A stretch of DNA of 64,000 nucleotides from Hofstenia miamia. Taxonomy: Eukaryota > Xenacoelomorpha > Acoela. This document shows, piece after piece, positions 1 through 12,140 of the stretch. Within the stretch, counting starts at the first letter, position 1. Each line of letters begins with the position of its first letter. The notes beneath the pieces are model-generated. The model saw nothing but the letters and a program-made list of their open reading frames with translations. It did not search any database and was not told the DNA's origin. The stretch is from assembly GCA_004352715.1 (NCBI GenBank), contig SCFE01000060.1, forward strand, positions 76,848 to 140,847, read 5' to 3'. Made by a program: the position numbers and the translations under genes.

Positions 1-1081
1 TGCGAACTCCATCGGACATCAACACTGAGAAAGTTTGTTCCTCCTGGCCGTGTTTGAAAACAGTGGTCAGAGTAAAGAGTAGTATCATATCATTTGCAGT
101 TTGTTACTTTTAACCATTGATAATATAGCAAAATCAGTGAGTGAATATTCCGTCCTTAGTTCATCATAGTTGGATATCAAACCTTTCATGAACTGATAGT
201 CAATATCAGTTGTCGTGAAACGATGTAGTTCAGTGTCCATTAGTTTTTTTAAAACTAGATCTAGAATATGGTGCTGGCATCCATAGTACTGTGGCAACAC
301 ATGATCTTGACTGAGAAATTCTTTTTGCAAAAGCACAACAACAGCGCTTTTCTTACCAGTTTTGACATTCAGTAAACCTATTAATCGTTCATAATTGTAG
401 CTGACTTTCCCTCCTTCAAAGTTGGAACATGAAGACGAATATTCTCTTTCTCATTTTTTATCACAACCGCTTGCATTTTTAAACTATTGGGGATATTACT
501 TTGCTATTCTTACCCTGTCTTTCAAATTAGCATTGACTTTGTCTGCTTCTTTGTACGCTGCATTGTTGATAGCAAATTGTGATGAAATCGTCAGACCTTA
601 TCTATCTTCAAAGTGTTGCTTTCCAATCACTTCTGTTTTTCTTGACAACAAACCTTTCTTTACCAAAACAGCTGCACTTCTAGTGCTTTGTTTCGCATTT
701 CGACTATTATTTGCTTGTGACTGCCCAAAAGGCACCCAATCAGTCTGAATTTTTCTAATTCTTCTGCCTCAGAATTTGTTCCCAATGACACCACTTTCCC
801 TTTGTCAATTAACACACATGCTGGCCCACTTTTGCGTGGACTTTTTTGACGGATGAAGCCTACAGAGTTTACTGGTAACGGATGGTAATGATACTTCTTG
901 GAGCTGGAGCAGTTTCTTATCGTTTGCCAATAGCCATTTGCCATTGAGCTTCTTTATAACGAACAGCTTATCAACACCATAATCTGTATTTCGGACATGT
1001 GCATAAACTACTTATAAAACTTTTATCTCCACCATTTGAATTGATAGTACAAGGAAATTAAACTCAGATGAGCTGAATCAG
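1..1081 (-). mobile_element. Transposase-like repeat, broken copy A
   Basis: On the minus strand this segment reads as pieces of a transposase-like protein. The clearest block (about 415-85) reads through GKKSAVVVLLQKEF and then QYYGCQHHILDLVLKKLMD. An upstream piece (about 940-700) contains GPACVLIDKGKVVSLGT. The same sequence occurs in opposite orientation at 32621-33550. This copy has about 110 bp that the other lacks, encoding residues such as YQFMKGLISNYDELRTEY. The GCQHH...LDLVL block resembles multi-copy invertebrate proteins I remember as transposon-like, but I cannot name the superfamily. Stops and frameshifts break the reading frame, so this is a relic. The similarity to the other copy runs right up to the N gap at 1082. 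Confidence 0.55.
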
Positions 1082-2081
1082 NNNNNNNNNNNNNNNNNNN
1101 NNNNNNNNNNNNNNNNNNNNNNNNNNNNNNNNNNNNNNNNNNNNNNNNNNNNNNNNNNNNNNNNNNNNNNNNNNNNNNNNNNNNNNNNNNNNNNNNNNNN
1201 NNNNNNNNNNNNNNNNNNNNNNNNNNNNNNNNNNNNNNNNNNNNNNNNNNNNNNNNNNNNNNNNNNNNNNNNNNNNNNNNNNNNNNNNNNNNNNNNNNNN
1301 NNNNNNNNNNNNNNNNNNNNNNNNNNNNNNNNNNNNNNNNNNNNNNNNNNNNNNNNNNNNNNNNNNNNNNNNNNNNNNNNNNNNNNNNNNNNNNNNNNNN
1401 NNNNNNNNNNNNNNNNNNNNNNNNNNNNNNNNNNNNNNNNNNNNNNNNNNNNNNNNNNNNNNNNNNNNNNNNNNNNNNNNNNNNNNNNNNNNNNNNNNNN
1501 NNNNNNNNNNNNNNNNNNNNNNNNNNNNNNNNNNNNNNNNNNNNNNNNNNNNNNNNNNNNNNNNNNNNNNNNNNNNNNNNNNNNNNNNNNNNNNNNNNNN
1601 NNNNNNNNNNNNNNNNNNNNNNNNNNNNNNNNNNNNNNNNNNNNNNNNNNNNNNNNNNNNNNNNNNNNNNNNNNNNNNNNNNNNNNNNNNNNNNNNNNNN
1701 NNNNNNNNNNNNNNNNNNNNNNNNNNNNNNNNNNNNNNNNNNNNNNNNNNNNNNNNNNNNNNNNNNNNNNNNNNNNNNNNNNNNNNNNNNNNNNNNNNNN
1801 NNNNNNNNNNNNNNNNNNNNNNNNNNNNNNNNNNNNNNNNNNNNNNNNNNNNNNNNNNNNNNNNNNNNNNNNNNNNNNNNNNNNNNNNNNNNNNNNNNNN
1901 NNNNNNNNNNNNNNNNNNNNNNNNNNNNNNNNNNNNNNNNNNNNNNNNNNNNNNNNNNNNNNNNNNNNNNNNNNNNNNNNNNNNNNNNNNNNNNNNNNNN
2001 NNNNNNNNNNNNNNNNNNNNNNNNNNNNNNNNNNNNNNNNNNNNNNNNNNNNNNNNNNNNNNNNNNNNNNNNNNNNNNNNN
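1082..2081. other. Assembly gap (1000 N)
   Basis: Exactly 1000 Ns, so probably a gap of arbitrary size. Repeat sequence lies on both sides: transposase-like to the left and LINE reverse transcriptase to the right. Open frames through the Ns are artefacts. Confidence 0.99.
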
Positions 2082-2333
2082 ATTAAGACATTCACGCCAG
2101 TTTTCTACAGCATATAACAAAGCATCCATTGCTGATTTCGACTTTTTAAATCCAAATTGGTGAGGAACAATTAATTTATTTTCATCAAAGTAGGTGGTAA
2201 TTTGCTTTTGTAGGCTTTTCTCGAAGATTTTAGAAATAATATGTGTGACTGAGATAGGTCTATAATTAGACGAATTGCTGGGATCACCGCCTTTGTAAAC
2301 CGGAGTAACAACTGCATATTTAAATTCATTCAT
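2082..2333 (-). pseudogene. LINE reverse transcriptase fragment (N-terminal RT motifs)
   Basis: The minus-strand translation contains the early RT blocks of a non-LTR retrotransposon: VVTPVYKGGDPSNSSNYRPI, then ISKIFEKSLQKQI, then HQFGFKKSKSAMDAL. In LINEs these correspond to the block before the palm (P.fK.GD....NYRPIs) and the Q.GF....st...l block. The catalytic FADD region would lie lower on the strand and falls in the N gap. A different LINE begins in the opposite orientation at 2369, so this is a truncated insertion. Confidence 0.8.
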
Positions 2334-2368
2334 GATTTCAACATATGCTTTCCTGTTAAACTGTCAAA

Positions 2369-4122
2369 ATGTCATTAAGAGATTCAGTATGGGTTACACC
2401 ACAAATAAAACTATATATGATCAAACTTCATAAACTAAAAAGAAAGAAAAAGTGGTCGAAAGCACATAAATTAGAAAGCTTAGTAAAACAACTACGAGAG
2501 AAAAATCTACTTAAAATTGGATCTAAAGATTGGTGGAAAAATATCGATAGTATAACGCATAGGAAATATGCAAATAAAAAAATAAACTATGAAAATTTTA
2601 ACCCTAATATTCTAAATGAAGAACTTGCTAAGCGTTGTATTAGAGATTACAGTGGAAAAAGTGTTGTGAGATTTGATAAAGATGTTGAAAATATGAAGGA
2701 AATTCCTTTGAATTATGTATCATACATATTAAGAACTTGCAAAAGAACATCTACAGGTCCAAGTTGTATACCTAATTGGATTTACAAAACTTGGTGGGAT
2801 ATATTAGCACCTATATACTGCGATCTTTGGAATAATTGTGTGCGTTTTGGCATGGTTCCTGATATTTATAAAAAGGCAAATCTAATTCCAATCCCCAAAT
2901 TTAATATTGCAGAAACAACAAATGATATTAGGGGAATATCTGTAACTTCTATTATCGCTAGACTACATGAAAAAGCCATTCATTTTACTTACATAAACCC
3001 AATTTTAAATGAAATGCAAGACCACACACAATTTGCTTACAAGTCAAAAGTCAGTACTATAGATTATCTTCTAACATTCGAATCGAAATTTTATGAGTTC
3101 ATATCTTCAAATAAAATATGTGGCGTGCATGGCTTAAGCATCGACTTTCGTAAAGTATTTGATAATGTTACTAAAGATATTTTAATAGAAAAATTTAAAA
3201 AGATATGCAAGATGGGTCAATTACAAAAATGGATATTTTCTTTTCTTACAGATAGAACACAAAGGCTAATTTGGAAAGGGCAACCATTAGATTATCTCCA
3301 AATCAACAATGGCTGCTCTCAAGGAACATTAGGCGGTCCTAATTTCTTTAGAATTTTTATTAATGATCTTAAAGAAAAGAATATTCAATCATATGCATGA
3401 AATTCGCTGATGATTGTACAACACTTGTACCATGCCTAATAAATACTGGTAGCAATTTGGTAAAAGATTAATTTGAAAATTTAAAGACATGGGCAGCATC
3501 AAATAACATACCAATAAACATGGAAAAATCTTTCTTAATTTCATTACATATATCATATCATGAATCATGTTTTTGCAATTTATGTAATTTACCTGAAAAA
3601 GTACCATTTGCGAAAATACTTGGAATAATAATCCAGAATAATTTTAAATTTGAACATCATGTTAAATATCTTCTAAATTCGCTAAACAATTCAATATATA
3701 TTCTAAAAGATCTGAAGTTATCTGGAGTTAATCAAAAAGAATTAGACACAGTTTTCAACGCACTAATATTATCAAAAATTGTATATGGAATTTCATTTTA
3801 TGCCTCAGACTGCCAAAGCCTCCAAAAAATCCAACTGTTCCTGCAAAAATGCTTCAAATTGAAAATAACATCAACTAAATATTGTATTGTCGAATTAATT
3901 AAAGCTGAAGACAAAAAGATCATTAATCGAATATTGCAGCAACCTCACCACCCTTTAGCTAAACAGTTATCAATCTCAAAGTTTAGACATAATTTACGAA
4001 ATCAGCATAATTTCAACCTTATGTCCCAAATCAAGACTACTCGTGCCCAACATTCATTTCTTAATAGAGTGATATGCCAAAACTACAAATACCTCAATAA
4101 AATTGAATTGAAATCTAGTTGA
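2369..4122 (+). pseudogene. LINE reverse transcriptase, nearly complete RT and C-terminus with a frameshift
   Basis: Two plus-strand blocks give most of a non-LTR retrotransposon ORF2. Block 1 (2369-3400) has a basic linker (KLHKLKRKKKWSKAHKL), the TGPSCIPNWI block, the VPDIYKKANLIPIPK block, LSIDFRKVFDNV (first catalytic Asp) and NNGCSQGTLGGPNFF. A stop at about 3398 and a frame change separate it from KFADDCTT (the FADD catalytic pair) and the second block (to 4122), which carries the thumb and C-terminal region. The endonuclease domain is absent, so the copy is 5' truncated as well as frameshifted. The 3' end from about 4010 is nearly the same as 39660-39899 in reverse orientation. It is probably inactive. 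Confidence 0.85.
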
Positions 4123-4250
4123 CTAATAGTGAATATCTTGTCTGATTATTTAATTGTGATTGTTTTATTTTATTCTTATTTCTTTGTATGTGGTGGTTTT
4201 GTTTTATTACTTTTCTTGTAATTACCGAAGCCTTAATTATACTTTACTTT

Positions 4251-4277
4251 CTACTACTACTACTACTACTACTACTA
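4251..4277. repeat. (CTA)n microsatellite at a LINE 3' end
   Basis: About nine CTA units lie immediately after the 3' untranslated part of the LINE ending near 4250. Several LINE copies in this window end in simple trinucleotide tails, so this is probably the retrotransposon tail. Confidence 0.85.
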
Positions 4278-4734
4278 GTGGTGTAAGCGATCGAAAATTG
4301 CATCATTTGGAATTAATAAAAAGCCATGATCGTGATGACACAGAATCGACCCAAAAATTGAGCATGATAAATGAGTCACTGAAAGACTGAACTGAAGAAA
4401 GTACAAAAAGATTTGGAATGTTAATGAAAGTGTGTCCAGCGATTCGTGAATTCATCAAATTGCCTCTAAAAAGCAATCTTCTATAGCTGAGGGAGTGACT
4501 GAGGAGGAAAGAAGTGAAAATCCCTGTATTATACGATTTCGTGGACTGAAAGAGCTTATTTCACCAGAGCTTGATGGACTAAAAGATCATGATAATGATG
4601 TTGTAATATTGCGTTTTCTGGGTCTGAATACTGAGTGTAAAGACGTTCGCAGGATTGGTCGTAAGAAAGAACATGCTGATTGATTCCTTCTAGTAACACT
4701 GCTTCACCTTGGGATGTCCGTTTGGCAATCGCAT
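4278..4734 (+). pseudogene. LINE ORF1-like fragment, 5' part of a second LINE
   Basis: The conceptual protein runs in pieces: SGVSDRKLHHLELIKSHD, a stretch with the pattern of a coiled coil, then IIRFRGLKELISPELDGLKD, then CKDVRRIGRKK, then PWDVRLAIA. This is the layout of L1-type ORF1 proteins: a coiled coil followed by an RRM-like fold and a basic C-terminal domain. The similarity is by pattern only. A second copy lies on the minus strand at about 38950-39600. Stops at about 4388 and 4488 and a frame change near 4680 make this copy non-functional. It runs directly into the N gap at 4735. Confidence 0.65.
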
Positions 4735-5734
4735 NNNNNNNNNNNNNNNNNNNNNNNNNNNNNNNNNNNNNNNNNNNNNNNNNNNNNNNNNNNNNNNNNN
4801 NNNNNNNNNNNNNNNNNNNNNNNNNNNNNNNNNNNNNNNNNNNNNNNNNNNNNNNNNNNNNNNNNNNNNNNNNNNNNNNNNNNNNNNNNNNNNNNNNNNN
4901 NNNNNNNNNNNNNNNNNNNNNNNNNNNNNNNNNNNNNNNNNNNNNNNNNNNNNNNNNNNNNNNNNNNNNNNNNNNNNNNNNNNNNNNNNNNNNNNNNNNN
5001 NNNNNNNNNNNNNNNNNNNNNNNNNNNNNNNNNNNNNNNNNNNNNNNNNNNNNNNNNNNNNNNNNNNNNNNNNNNNNNNNNNNNNNNNNNNNNNNNNNNN
5101 NNNNNNNNNNNNNNNNNNNNNNNNNNNNNNNNNNNNNNNNNNNNNNNNNNNNNNNNNNNNNNNNNNNNNNNNNNNNNNNNNNNNNNNNNNNNNNNNNNNN
5201 NNNNNNNNNNNNNNNNNNNNNNNNNNNNNNNNNNNNNNNNNNNNNNNNNNNNNNNNNNNNNNNNNNNNNNNNNNNNNNNNNNNNNNNNNNNNNNNNNNNN
5301 NNNNNNNNNNNNNNNNNNNNNNNNNNNNNNNNNNNNNNNNNNNNNNNNNNNNNNNNNNNNNNNNNNNNNNNNNNNNNNNNNNNNNNNNNNNNNNNNNNNN
5401 NNNNNNNNNNNNNNNNNNNNNNNNNNNNNNNNNNNNNNNNNNNNNNNNNNNNNNNNNNNNNNNNNNNNNNNNNNNNNNNNNNNNNNNNNNNNNNNNNNNN
5501 NNNNNNNNNNNNNNNNNNNNNNNNNNNNNNNNNNNNNNNNNNNNNNNNNNNNNNNNNNNNNNNNNNNNNNNNNNNNNNNNNNNNNNNNNNNNNNNNNNNN
5601 NNNNNNNNNNNNNNNNNNNNNNNNNNNNNNNNNNNNNNNNNNNNNNNNNNNNNNNNNNNNNNNNNNNNNNNNNNNNNNNNNNNNNNNNNNNNNNNNNNNN
5701 NNNNNNNNNNNNNNNNNNNNNNNNNNNNNNNNNN
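4735..5734. other. Assembly gap (1000 N)
   Basis: Exactly 1000 Ns. The left edge falls within a repeated LINE ORF1 sequence, which explains the break. Open frames across it are not real. Confidence 0.99.
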
Positions 5735-6246
5735 CCTATCATTAAAATTTGCATCTGTCTGTGAACAGGTTTCAATTTTGTTGATAATATTTTTCGATTA
5801 CCAAGATCTACTATATTGATGACCGCTAGGTCATTAACTCTAGAACAGGTTCTTCGACAATACTATCCATTTATATAATTCAACTTGGATGCAAGAGCCA
5901 ATCTATTTAATTAGAATATCCCAAACCACGTTTACCTAATATACAACAATATTTCACGTTGTGTTGTGGCTTCGAAATATAGTATTTTTGTTTGCCATGA
6001 AAAGTCAATGAATATCGCCAAGTTTCATTTAATTCTTTCAAAACTATTGAAGAATTGATAGTTCGGTACTTTTGCGTTATCTAGTCAATAAGTTTGAACA
6101 TTAGTATATATTTGTTATTGCAGAAATTTTCTTAATTCGCGGTAACTGAATAAATTAAAATATATTTTATCACCTAAATATAATTATTTAAACGAAATTC
6201 AAATATTATCCTATATTTTTGCAGTGATATTGTTGCTTTATCTTGT
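5735..6246. other. AT-rich non-coding stretch
   Basis: No convincing coding sequence, tandem repeat or terminal inverted repeat seen. Composition is AT-rich like other intergenic DNA here. Confidence 0.5.
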
Positions 6247-6250
6247 TTAA

Positions 6251-6445
6251 CACTAGCAAGTCCGACAATTCTATACCTTAAATTCATGCAGTTGCCAGAA
6301 TTGACTCATTCAAGTAAAACTAACGAAAACAAAGCAAAAGAACATAATAAGCTGTTTTTCTATTTGAATTCTTATTACATGAGGCATTACAAATGCATTT
6401 AAGATGTTCAAAGTGATCAAATTTGACCACTCACACTTTCTAGTG
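6251..6445. mobile_element. piggyBac-type MITE
   Basis: A 195-bp unit begins CACTAGCAAG and ends CTTTCTAGTG, so it has short inverted ends. TTAA flanks it on both sides (6247-6250 and 6446-6449), the target duplication typical of piggyBac. The ends match the CACTAG ends of the full piggyBac at 41954-45304. A TCAAATTTGA motif near the right end is also found just inside the left end of that element. It has no coding capacity and is probably mobilised by the same transposase. Confidence 0.75.
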
Positions 6446-6449
6446 TTAA

Positions 6450-8400
6450 TAACATAACAGTGGCATACCAATGGGACCAGTTGAGTTTGTATACTATTTT
6501 AGTTTATGAAGAAAAAATAAAATCATTTGCGCGCAAGTGATTTTCATAATTTGCTAATTCAAATTTACAATAGTGGATACATATGTTGATTGCATCAACA
6601 AAAATGAACGAGGCTATATTTGAAAATGAATGAACTAGCAAGTAATTGTTTACTGCATAAATAAATGCGTAAACCCGAGAACAACAAATCTGATTAGCTA
6701 TATTATAGTGCACCATTCTGAATCTAAAATAGAGACAAAATATATTTAGATCCCACAACTGAATAATTTCAATATTAAAATCAAATATAAAATAAATACC
6801 TTTTTCTGATTTGTTTTTTAGAAGAACGAATTCATCATCTAAACAAACATTTTTCAATAATTTTGAATTCGCTAACATTTGTTATTGGATTTATTTTATG
6901 AATTATTGGCAAAATTTTACTGCATCATTTTGGTATTGGAAGAGGTTCACCATAACAGAGCTCGCTTGTATAATGGCGCAAAAATTGTGATTTTTCACAG
7001 TCGTGTCTTGGTCTGCCGCCTTCGCAAGGATAGTATCAAAAACACATAATGTAAAACAGGGGAATACTGGCTGATGTAAGCCAGCATTCTTGAATAACTT
7101 TTGCCACAAGTTAATAGTTTGACACTAAGTTCATACCCCGTTCATGATCACGAATATTTAAAACATTCAAATTGTGTGAATCATTTAGGCTAAAATGTTT
7201 TGGTTATTAAATTTTGCGGGAAGTGGAATGATGCTGCAGTAAACATATCTTCCATGAAAATTTAGCAATTTATGAAGTTGCAAAATGCGGGTACAGAGAA
7301 GACCTGACAAATAGCAAACACTATTTTTAGTTAATGCAAGCATTTTTGCCTTCATGAATTGAGTGAGAAGTTGGGCCAAATTTAGCTTTTGCTTGAAAGT
7401 AACTATATGGAGAAGAAAAAAACACACAGTAAGCAACAAAGGTTAAATTTTTCAATTGCATTTTAGTGTTAAAGTTATGATGTCAGAAACCAGCACCTAA
7501 ACATTCTTACGGCAATATAGCCGGAAAGGAATCTGGATTTTTAGAATACACTATGCACGGCTAACAGCTATAGCTAAATAACTTCCAAGTCATTTAATGA
7601 AATTGAATTGAAATACTTTTATTTCTCGCCTATGAATTATGTAACCTCAAATTTCAATAACAATGCACTTGTATCGGCGCTAAAATTTGTAAATTTTGAA
7701 GTTTTCCTATGCAAAAGCGAATCCTTTGAGGTGTGGTAATATAACATTGGTAGTAACAATAGTGCGTTTTCCTGTTAGCTTATTGATGTTGGTCAAAAAA
7801 GTTGTCCGAATCCCTCCTCCACTGACCTTAAGTTGCTACGCTTGATAGTATGAAGAAAGAGCCTGTAAATCATTGAAAAATTTGAATTTTTACCACCTCC
7901 AATATCATGCGCACGCCACTATTTGCATCAAAAGAACACTGAATGAATTGCAAACTAAAATTTAAAGAAAAGCCTGACTGCATTTTCAATTTTTGCAAAA
8001 AAATACCGAAAAATAGCAAACAGTTACCAAATCATTCACATATTTTTAACCAAACATCATAACTTCGAAACAAAATATGATGTTTATATACGTAAAGTAA
8101 CTAAATTGCTATTGAAAATTTACTATAGCCATAGTTGAATACCCCACTAAAATTAATCATACATTGACAACATTATAAAACGCCGATGCCTATTCTGCCT
8201 ACATTACTGTGTTCACTTACTACTTGGCATGTCAAAAAATAAATGACAATTTAATATTTGTTAGATATTATTTTAAAAATGTTTAAATAATTTTTAATAT
8301 TAAATTTTATCTATGAAGAGTCAATATTCTTAATATCAACACATTTGAAGCACTATTTTTTAATAAATATTTTAGAAAAATCGATAAAGTCGCGGGCAGT
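6450..8400. other. AT-rich non-coding stretch with short unsupported ORFs
   Basis: Short minus-strand ORFs occur at 6504-6878, 6903-7109 and 7185-7439. None shows a motif, codon pattern or splice context that I recognise. No terminal repeats or microsatellites stand out. I treat it as intergenic. Confidence 0.45.
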
Positions 8401-8407
8401 GAGTATG

Positions 8408-9335
8408 AGTTCTGATGCTTATTAATATTATGTTAAAACACGCGTTATGCTTGGAGATTCAGTTATTTCAATCTACAACGATCTTAAAAATCTTTATGGT
8501 GATTCTTGCTCTAGTCAGCGAACAATTTATAGATATACAAATAAATATGAGAACGAAGATAATGAAGAGAAAACAAGAGGACAAAAAAGAACAAGGTTGA
8601 CACCCGATAACATCTAACGAATAAAAGAAATGATTGAAGACGTTTGTCTATCATGATGCTGTACGAGGGGGCATGAGCATTTAAAAAGAAGATATTTCTG
8701 TTCGACTTGGGGTCCACACATTCTTACAGATGAACACAAAAAAAACTAAGGGTGATGGTTGCAAAATCTATCAGGCATAACCTTGCAATCTTGCATGATA
8801 CTAAAACACGGCTTTATGTAGTACAGGATGAAACATGGATACCATTTGCTTCGTATAACACAAATCTCAAAACAAAGCCTTTGGTGAAAGCAAACCAACA
8901 GTGTCACGCAAAACTTTATCAAAAAAAACAATATTGATCGTTATTTTTACTCTAAACAAAAAAGTTCAATGTTTTAGGCAATTATAAATGTGAAACAGTT
9001 GATAGTAAGTACTTTACAAACTTTCTGCATTCCACTGAAGAGAAATGGCGAAAGCTTTGCAATGATTCAACCAGATTAAAAGAGTTAGTGCTGCAATTTG
9101 ATAATGCACGTTCTCATATATCAAGAGAAACTAAAGCATTTTTGAAAAACAAGAAGTAATAACAATTTGGCAAGCGCCTTACTCTCCTGATTAGAATATG
9201 TTTGATAGACTTAAAGCGCAGCATTCTCATAGCGATTTTTCCTCCATAAAGAAGTTGAAGAAGCCGCGCTGCAGGTATTGAGACCATACCTCAAGGTGAT
9301 TTTGATCGGGAGTTGGAAAAATTGCTTGACCATTG
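8408..9335 (+). pseudogene. Tc1/mariner-superfamily transposase relic
   Basis: Plus-strand frames joined across stops give a helix-turn-helix-like N-terminus (ISIYNDLKNLYGDSCSSQRT, about 8465-8525), then VVQDETWIPF (about 8818-8850, fitting the first catalytic Asp block), then LQFDNARSHIS (about 9092-9125, fitting the second Asp block D-N-A-R-H), and a weak C-terminal part to about 9335. The D.A..H block is characteristic of Tc1/mariner DDE transposases. Multiple stops (for example 8428, 8618 and 8936) and frame changes show that it is dead. I found no clear terminal inverted repeats. The third acidic residue cannot be placed with confidence. Confidence 0.6.
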
Positions 9336-9339
9336 TCAA

Positions 9340-11400
9340 GGTGTCATAATAATAATAATTTAAAAATTCACATTTCGCAAGAATGGAATTACTCTTACCA
9401 TTAGCTATATCGTTAATGCCACTTGGAATATCCTCCATTATTTCTGATTAAACATTAGACTTCAAACTAAATAAAAATGTTCCTCTAAAAATATGAAATT
9501 AAATATTATAAACTATATTCAATTTGAGAATTCTGTTATAACTAGCAATTAATGCTATTTTAAACACATGTAATACGTTAATGGAGATTGCATAGATTAT
9601 ATACGCAATTTATACCAATATTTTCTATTACATTTGCGTTCAATGCGACGAAAATTTGAACTCGATGATAATAAGTCTATTTTACCGCCGGGAAACTTAC
9701 TAACCAACAAAATTTATTTGCAAATGAATCGAAAATTTGTGAATAGTTATATACTCTACAAGACAAGAAATGTTGAAGGAATTGTATTTTAGCATTTGAC
9801 TGCACTAGATACCGCTACTATGGGTTGCAATAAAGTATGCTTACCAGATAAATCAAAAAATTTCTTCCCATGGAAATATTAAAAAAAATATCGACGTAGA
9901 TTTGAGGTAAACCGAGTACTCACCGGGACAAGACTCCAACCAATTTTTAGTTCAAATTATGACGAAAACCTTAATGAATACAATACGTTTTTTCCGCATC
10001 GGTGATTCCGTATCCTAGTGTTTGTTAGCAAACGTTCCATTTGCTCAATTTATATGTTTTGCAGCAACTTCGACATCCAACATCAAACAAAAAATTCTGC
10101 AGTTTAGACATCCATTACCAAACAATAATGTTCCAACTCTTTTAACCGTTGTATTTATTCGCCAATTGAAAATACACTTCTGAACATATGTTTATAGCCA
10201 GTCAAAATACATTGTTAATATAAAATTGAATGTCAATGTCTTTTATAGTAAAACCTTCATTAAGACTGCAGCCATTGTGCTTTGCAAACGTAAAAGTGGC
10301 TGCATCAAGGACTAAAAATGGCATCTTAAAAAATTAGTCTTAAAATTCAAATCATTTTAAACTGTAAATAAATATCACCAACAAAATATGTTTGGTTTCT
10401 AGAAATAAACTGTTAAACTGTATCACCGTGACATTTTCTTCTTAAACTCATTTTCTTTACATTTTTATGAAGACGTCTAAGGCAACACAGACTTTTCCGC
10501 TCTAACACGTAGATATTACTTACTGCGAGTTATTTTGAATATCACAAACTATTTGCACAAGTCCAATACCATAATTGTGCAGAAACATTTGTGAAATAAA
10601 TATATTCTTCAAAGCATATCTAAACGATTTCAACTCTGCCTTCTCACTGTAGACGCTATAGTTTAATACTAATGGCTACAGGTACATTTACGATGTATGA
10701 TAAGCCTTAGAATGGCTATGAATCAGTTTCCACTTAAATAGAGGCCGCTTAACTTCCAAAAATGCAGACATTTTTTGCAAACTTATAAGATGTTCTTCAA
10801 AAGAATTATTGAGATCTATTCTTGCCCATCGCTAGCAAAATGTTGTGACATTTTTAAAAATTTTTGTTCTGATATATTTGTGCATGTCGCTGTTTTGAGA
10901 TGTATGTGAGTTTTCACGGAGCATGTCGATTTGGTTTTTGAGATTGAATAAATAAATATTATTTGGTCAATGTGTCGTTTAGGATTTTATTCCTGAAACA
11001 ATTTTCCTCGCAGTTTTGATCCAAATTGTTAAGCCTGCTACCTCACATGCATAAGTAGTCGTTTTAGTGCCAAAAAATACAATAAATGGTAGATTACTAC
11101 AAATGGTTCACGGATGCTTAATATTCTATTTCTTTGATGATATCAATAATTTTTTTGAAAGTGAGCATAGCTTGTGTGCTGAAAACAGGGAAGAACTTAA
11201 GAAAATTTAAATTAAATATAATAGTTGGCAGAATTAAATGTAAGTCAAACTTTCCTAAGACATTTCACGAATCCATTATTATTGTCACTACAGCTTCATC
11301 ACCTCGTCGGTCTTATAAAATGTGATAAAAATGAAATATCTTTTGTCAGTATTGTATTTGATTGTGAATAATTAGCAACGAGTAATACTAAAAAATTTCA
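9340..11400. other. AT-rich non-coding stretch
   Basis: About 2 kb with no supported gene. Short ORFs at 9211-9438 (-) and 11134-11325 (+) have no recognisable motif. A short (ATA)n run lies near 9346-9360. Confidence 0.45.
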
Positions 11401-11409
11401 TTTTTTAGA

Positions 11410-12140
11410 ACAAATCCCTAAAGCTATCACGAATTTACCTTCTTTCACTGTTCATGAGGTCTATCAATATCTTGTCAGAGTAAAAAAGACAGCGAACGAA
11501 AACATGGGTTTACCTTACTGGATTGCCAAATACGCAGCATCGTTTTAGCTGAACCTCTGTGTTCTATCTTCAATTTATCTGTTGAGCATAGCAAATTCCC
11601 ACACCAGTGGAAAATCTCGAATAATTCCGATACCGAAGGTTACTAATCCTACTGAACCGAAGCATCACCGTCCTGTTTCCATTATTCCAGTTTTTTAAGA
11701 GTTTCGAGCGTATGGTGTATGACAAATTTGTGTGCAGAGCCTATCTGCCATCCCCCAGCAATGGTCAAATCGGATTTAGGAAACGTGGCTCACCTAGTTG
11801 TGCGCTCATCAAAATCCTCCATGACATTTTATTATATCGCCATACGAGTAATTATTGCATGCTCATTGCTCTCGATATGACAAAGGCGTTTGATACTGTT
11901 AGCAATCAATTTATTTGTGATGATCTCGTGCCTCTATCCCACAAGGTTGATTCCAATGTTATCTTGATTTTATCTCGAATCTTTACCTTTATACTTTCAT
12001 TGGTGGGGTGTCATCTAGCGTTTTGCCATCAAAAGTGGAGTATCCTAACGTACTGTAAGTGGCTCCATTATATCTAATCTGTCAAATGACGACGCCTTTC
12101 GAACACCTATAGTTGATGATCAAGCCAGCCTTTCGGGATT
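11410..12140 (+). pseudogene. LINE reverse transcriptase relic
   Basis: Degenerate non-LTR RT on the plus strand. The order of blocks is right: GLPYWIAKYAASF, a SGKSRIIPIPK block, PKHHRPVSII (the RP.S block), QIGFRKRGSPSCALIKILHD (the Q.GF..g.st.al block) and MLIALDMTKAFDTV (the lDf.kAFD catalytic block, about 11858-11905). The DD pair is not visible downstream. Stops near 11548 and 11697 and several frame changes mark it as an old copy. Confidence 0.7.

Noticed and set aside
1023-2333. Long open frame across the first N run
   Set aside because: The frame is open only because Ns carry no stops. The two real ends belong to unrelated repeats.
4680-5819. Open frames across the second N run on both strands
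   Set aside because: Same reason: they consist almost wholly of undetermined residues.
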